Of a stretch of DNA of 9,245 nt, positions 6,185-9,245 are shown piece after piece. Position numbers and translations under genes: made by a program. The number at the start of each line of letters is the position of its first letter. Position 1 is the first letter of the stretch. This stretch comes from Flavobacterium psychrophilum (GTDB taxonomy: Bacteria; Bacteroidota; Bacteroidia; Flavobacteriales; Flavobacteriaceae), in the NCBI GenBank assembly GCA_003243255.1, contig QFQM01000176.1, forward strand, positions 1-9,245. The letters are read 5' to 3'. The notes under the pieces are model-generated. The model saw only the letters and a program-made list of their open reading frames with translations. It was not told where the DNA came from and made no database searches.

Positions 6185-7417
6185 TTAGTTGTGGTGTGGC
6201 TCAAGCGTCGCCTCTTCTTTTACTTTTGGTTTCTTCACACTACCGTGCGGATCGATCACAAATTTTTTGGATACTCCTTTGTCAAAATCTTTGTACCCTT
6301 GCGGAGCTTCTTCAAGCGAAATAAGTGTGACATTTACCGCTTTGGCTGGTTGTATCTTTTCGTGAAGAATGGCCTGCATCAACTGGCGGTGATACCTCAT
6401 CACCGGTGCTTGTCCCATGTGTAAGTGTTGTGATTTGCTCCAGCCAACGCCTATACGCAAGCCAAGGATCCCCAATTTTGCATTCTCATCCTTTGCTCCT
6501 GGGTCCTCAGGCACATACAAACCAGGGATACCCAAATGCCCCCCTGCTCTTGTCACATTCATTAGATCATTAAGCATTTCAGCAGGTGCTTCTTTCTTTG
6601 CATCATGACCATGACCGTGACCCTCAAATCCCACACAATCAACAGCGCAATCGACTTCCGGTATTCCCAGGATGTTGTCAATTTGCTCTGCCAGTGTTGC
6701 GTCCATGGATACATCAAGAGGTTCACATCCAAAACTTTTTGCTTGTGCAAGACGTTCCGGATTTAAATCGCCGACAATTACACAAGCCGCTCCCAGCAGT
6801 TGACAAGAAACTGCACATGCCAAACCAACCGGTCCTGCACCGGCTATGTAAACAGTCATGCCGGGTTTTACACCTGCATTTACAGCGCCATCATAACCTG
6901 TTGGCAGAATATCAGATAATAAAGTAAGGTCCATGATCTTTTCCATTGCCTGCTCCTTATCAGGAAACTTAAGTAAGTTAAAATCTGCGTAGGGCACCAT
7001 CACATATTCAGCCTGGCCGCCGATCCATCCGCCCATTCCTACATAGCCATAAGCACCGCCCGGAACTGTGTTGACATTAAGGCAGATTCCTGTATTGCCC
7101 TCTTTACAGTTGCGACAACGTCCGCAGGCTACATTAAATGGAACAGAGACAATATCTCCGACCTTAATGTATTCTACATCACGTCCTGCTTCGATAACTT
7201 CTCCTGTGATTTCATGGCCTAAAATAATTCCTTTTGGTGCGGTGGTACGCCCTCTTACCATGTGCTGGTCACTACCACATATATTCGTAGTTACCAATTT
7301 GAGAATGACCCCATGATCGCATTTTCTACCGCCGGGCCCAATGAGCTTTGGGAAATCTATATTTTGAATTTCCACAACGCCGGGTCCCATATAGGCGAGT
7401 CCTCTGTTGTTTGCCAT
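6185..7417 (-). CDS. fdhA: Glutathione-independent formaldehyde dehydrogenase
   Basis: A 410-residue zinc-dependent medium-chain dehydrogenase that resembles, along its whole length, the Pseudomonas putida NAD-dependent formaldehyde dehydrogenase (EC 1.2.1.46; close relatives act as formaldehyde dismutase). The enzyme oxidises formaldehyde to formate with a tightly bound NAD, without glutathione. Catalytic zinc ligands C47, H68 and D169 are present (NICGSDQHMVRGRT, LGHE, LSDILPTGY). The structural zinc loop has C98, C101, C104 and C112. The Rossmann motif is GAGPVG (193-198), with D217 after the second strand for the NAD ribose. The GHGHGHD loop and YHRQLMQAI region also follow the family. 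About 20 residues of Lys/Glu-rich tail ending HHN extend past the usual VIDPH end. A very strong Shine-Dalgarno precedes the ATG. It is probably the first intact gene of an operon with the HbpS-like and ABM genes. Confidence 0.95.
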   Translation of the reverse strand: MANNRGLAYMGPGVVEIQNIDFPKLIGPGGRKCDHGVILKLVTTNICGSDQHMVRGRTTAPKGIILGHEITGEVIEAGRDVEYIKVGDIVSVPFNVACGRCRNCKEGNTGICLNVNTVPGGAYGYVGMGGWIGGQAEYVMVPYADFNLLKFPDKEQAMEKIMDLTLLSDILPTGYDGAVNAGVKPGMTVYIAGAGPVGLACAVSCQLLGAACVIVGDLNPERLAQAKSFGCEPLDVSMDATLAEQIDNILGIPEVDCAVDCVGFEGHGHGHDAKKEAPAEMLNDLMNVTRAGGHLGIPGLYVPEDPGAKDENAKLGILGLRIGVGWSKSQHLHMGQAPVMRYHRQLMQAILHEKIQPAKAVNVTLISLEEAPQGYKDFDKGVSKKFVIDPHGSVKKPKVKEEATLEPHHN

Positions 7418-7425
7418 AGTTTGTT

Positions 7426-7433
7426 CCTCCTTT
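7426..7433 (-). promoter_or_regulatory. Strong Shine-Dalgarno of fdhA
   Basis: Minus-strand AAAGGAGG ends 8 bases before the fdhA ATG. This near-perfect anti-16S match is unusual in this window, where most starts have none, and is atypical for Bacteroidota. It fixes the start codon and suggests high translation or an origin outside the group. Confidence 0.7.
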
Positions 7434-7530
7434 TATTTAATTGCCCGCCTGCCAAAGCAATGCGAAGGCATGGTGATTTTATTTAGTGCTCTTCTACTTC
7501 TCCGTCTTTGATTTCCGAGCGAAAAAAAAT

Positions 7531-8165
7531 TCAACGAGAGGCTGGCGTGAGCCGCAGCAGTTCGCCATCCTTCCCATTAGTCAAAAGCCACACAGATCCA
7601 TCCGGCGCTTCAATGACATCACGAATGCGGCGGTGGAGATAGATTCTCTCTTCAGTCTTGACGCGGTTACCATCAAGTGTGAGACGAAGCAGTATCTCGG
7701 ATGAGAGGCCTCCGAGAAGCGCATTATTACTCCAGCCGGTAAAGCGACTTCCTGTGTATAAGATAAGCCCTGAGGGAGAGACTGCTGGATACCAGTAGTA
7801 GTTCGGCTTAACGTACCTGGCAGTTGTCGGAGAGACCAGATATCAGGACGTATGCCTTTTTTGTTGATGAACGGATTGTCGCTTGGGAACGAGCCGTCGG
7901 GGTTGATGCGTACGATCTTGCCAAGGTTAGTGCTCATATCCTGCGCCGGATCGAATCTCTGACGATCACCTGAGGTGATGAACAATTTGCCATCGGGCAA
8001 AAAGGTCATTCCCCATGGTTCACTGAGCGTGGCCAGACGTTCTACCTTCACCGGTCCGGATTTCGTCTGCACAATTTCACCAGCCGTGCTGGTTGTATCC
8101 TGACCAGTAGCGATGGCAGAGATGAACAATGCCGCAATCATTATAATTTGAAATTTGCATGGCAT
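7531..8165 (-). pseudogene. PQQ-dependent aldose sugar dehydrogenase with two deletions
   Basis: Remnant of a periplasmic soluble PQQ sugar dehydrogenase (Asd/YliI, PF07995), a six-bladed propeller normally of about 350-400 residues that oxidises aldoses. A signal peptide (residues 1-21) and the first-blade segment LATLSEPWGMTFLPDGK are intact. The sequence then jumps at PDGKL (about 7984-7997) straight to LFITSGDRQRF, AQDMSTNLGKIVRINPDG and DNPFINKKGIRPDIWSL, which in the family lies about 100 residues later. After WSL (about 7830) the frame is lost. The true C-terminus continues in another frame (VKPNYYWYPAVSPSG, then IRDVIEAPDGSVWLLTNG and LLRLTP), ending at a TGA at 7531-7533. The family stretch WSxGxRNPQG...HGPRGGDE is missing. 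The catalytic His region and this PQQ/Ca region are therefore both gone. The 194-residue open frame ends in nonsense residues. It starts 18 bases after the TMEM175-like pseudogene. Confidence 0.85.
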
Positions 8166-8183
8166 GAGATCTTAGTTTTTAAT

Positions 8184-8771
8184 TCAATTTTTTTTCATAG
8201 CCCAGTACAACCAAAGCAACATAAATATAGAGAGTGATACATAGGCATTGATGAATGCCGCAATAAATGCAATCGAATAAACAGGAATGCCAATGAGGTA
8301 ATTTCTTGTAATTGATTTTATTTTTTATCTGTAATATTTTCGATTACTAATTTCCGGTTATGGCTTGCTGTAAACCAAAGCCAGTTATACGCAAGATTTA
8401 TAATTAAAAAAATGCCAGTATATACACCACATGCTACATTAGCAGAAGGAGTTAAAAGAAATTCGCTTACTAACAGTGTCGGGTATGGAACTATTATTAT
8501 CAGGAAAAGTAAAAAGCCGTTGGCAAACGTAAACCTACTATCAATACGATGAACCAATCTAAATATGTTGTGATGATGAACCCACATAATGAGAATGGTA
8601 AAGAAACTAATGAACAATGACAGGTAATAGGGCCAGAGCTTTCCCAGCTCTTTCATCAATACTAAATTTGATTTTTCTTCTTCAAATGAGGGGTTACCAC
8701 CTGGTAAATCAGCAGTATCATTTCAACAGCAAAACACCATCACTGAAACCTTCCACTTTTGCTGCTTCCAT
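8184..8771 (-). pseudogene. TMEM175/DUF1211-family channel gene with three frameshifts
   Basis: Remnant of a bacterial TMEM175-like potassium-channel family gene (about 200 residues, six membrane spans). Pieces in order: an ATG at 8771 opens MEAAKVEGFSDGV, the family's FSDG start of TM1; a second frame gives FAVEMILLIYQVVTPHL; the third, longest frame holds EEEKSNLVLMKELGKLWPYY through FANGFLLFLIIIVPYPTLL and AYNWLWF; a further shift gives ITRNYLIGIPVYSIAF and SLSIFMLLWLYWAMKKN, ending at a TGA at 8184. Each break is repaired by one extra base in a run: the T4 at 8731-8734, the T3 at 8684-8686, and the A6 at 8321-8326 (minus-strand bases). With all three, the frame covers about 196 residues, the normal length. 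The open stretch at 8318-8659 alone lacks TM1 and the last spans. Real decay or sequencing error are both possible. Confidence 0.82.
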
Positions 8772-8979
8772 CCCAATGTGGTTATTACCTTCCTGGTCAG
8801 ATTTGTTTCAGAGTGCTATTGATTGTATCAGAACAAATATTTTTCAATCATTGTTCCGACTTCCTCCTAATGTCCTACAGTCGTCACGCCAAGCTTGAAT
8901 TTGAATGATTGATTTAAGAACACAAGTTATGCCCCTCAAACGCAGCACGGTAGTACATTTCGGTAAAACTGTGGTATTT
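8772..8979. other. Intergenic region between the AraC and TMEM175-like genes
   Basis: About 208 bp with no recognisable gene on either strand. I found no -33/-7 pair of good quality for the leftward genes and no clear terminator after the AraC-type gene. An AGGAAGG on the minus strand lies about 16 bases before the TMEM175-like ATG, too far for a good ribosome binding site. Confidence 0.45.
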
Positions 8980-9245
8980 TTATGCAAGTATTGCTCGCAT
9001 CTTCGTCTTGTAATCGGAAGGGGTCAATCCGGTTTTTTTATGGAACACACGGGTGAAATGCGATTTTTCGTTATAGCCCAACTCAAAGCCGATTTCAGAA
9101 ATTGTTTTATTCGTGTGTATTAAAAGTTGCCTTGCCTCTACGAGCTTTCTTGTTTCAATAATTTCAGTAACACTCATGTTCAAAACGGCATGGGTAATGT
9201 TGTTCAAACTCCGTGCTGTCGTGTTCATTTTGCTTGCATAAAAAT
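8980..9245 (-). CDS. AraC-family regulator, C-terminal DNA-binding part (partial)
   Basis: The last 88 residues of an AraC/XylS-type transcriptional regulator; the frame runs off the right window edge, so the N-terminal sensor domain is outside. FYASKMNTTARSLNNITHAV is the first helix-turn-helix (a Bacteroidota-style form of the usual LxxLNRxFK segment). TRKLVEARQLLIHTNKTISE is the linker helix leading into the second helix-turn-helix, and IGFELGYNEKSHFTRVFHKK followed by TGLTPSDYK is the AraC signature. The internal ATG at 9228 lies within the domain and is not the start. It is upstream of, and in the same direction as, the TMEM175-like and sugar dehydrogenase pseudogenes and fdhA, so it may regulate that group; there is no direct evidence. 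Confidence 0.9.
   Translation of the reverse strand, partial: FYASKMNTTARSLNNITHAVLNMSVTEIIETRKLVEARQLLIHTNKTISEIGFELGYNEKSHFTRVFHKKTGLTPSDYKTKMRAILA

Noticed and set aside
8318..8659. Independent 113-residue small membrane protein
   Set aside because: Flanking frames supply the missing TM1 and C-terminal spans of the same TMEM175-like protein, so it is one piece of a broken gene.
8980..9228. Complete 82-residue AraC-like protein starting at the ATG at 9228
   Set aside because: The frame continues upstream to the window edge with conserved residues, and the ATG lies inside the first helix-turn-helix.

Overview
The window looks like chromosomal DNA of a Bacteroidota member, probably Chitinophagaceae or a related Sphingobacteriia lineage. 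Three things point there. Several promoters fit the Bacteroidota form (-33 TTG, 20-base spacer, -7 TAnnTTTG). Most starts lack a good Shine-Dalgarno. The protein families (DUF418, short 'GTIG..IYK' hypothetical, HxlR/SDR pairs) are typical of the group. The lineage call is inference. I see no tRNA, rRNA, CRISPR array, transposase or origin.

Left part (1-3641): a DUF418/YeiB-like membrane protein on +, and convergent to it a Bacteroidota-type protein of unknown function on -. About 350 bp without a clear gene follows. Then come a stand-alone GyrI-like ligand-binding domain protein and a secreted Fes/IroE-type esterase, both on +.

Middle (3667-5300): an HxlR regulator on - diverges from a classical SDR oxidoreductase on +. 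Their intergenic region holds two readable, divergent Bacteroidota promoters with overlapping inverted repeats, which suggests HxlR controls both. The SDR is followed by a broken NTF2/SnoaL-like gene. That gene runs tail-to-tail into a remnant of a second SDR gene on -, a probable deletion junction.

Right part (5328-9245), all on -: read in transcription order, an AraC-type regulator (cut by the window edge), a TMEM175/DUF1211 channel pseudogene, a PQQ-dependent aldose sugar dehydrogenase pseudogene with two internal deletions, an intact glutathione-independent formaldehyde dehydrogenase (fdhA) with an unusually strong Shine-Dalgarno, a GlcG/HbpS-family protein, and an antibiotic-biosynthesis-monooxygenase (ABM) domain protein. 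The last three look like a small aldehyde/redox-stress operon.

The most notable property is local decay. Four neighbouring genes are broken, and five frameshifts can each be repaired by adding one base to a homopolymer run. The long neighbouring genes are intact even across 6-7 base runs. I do not see a convincing new defence or mobile system. The best candidates for follow-up are the fdhA-HbpS-ABM unit, the HxlR/SDR control region and the decayed block.
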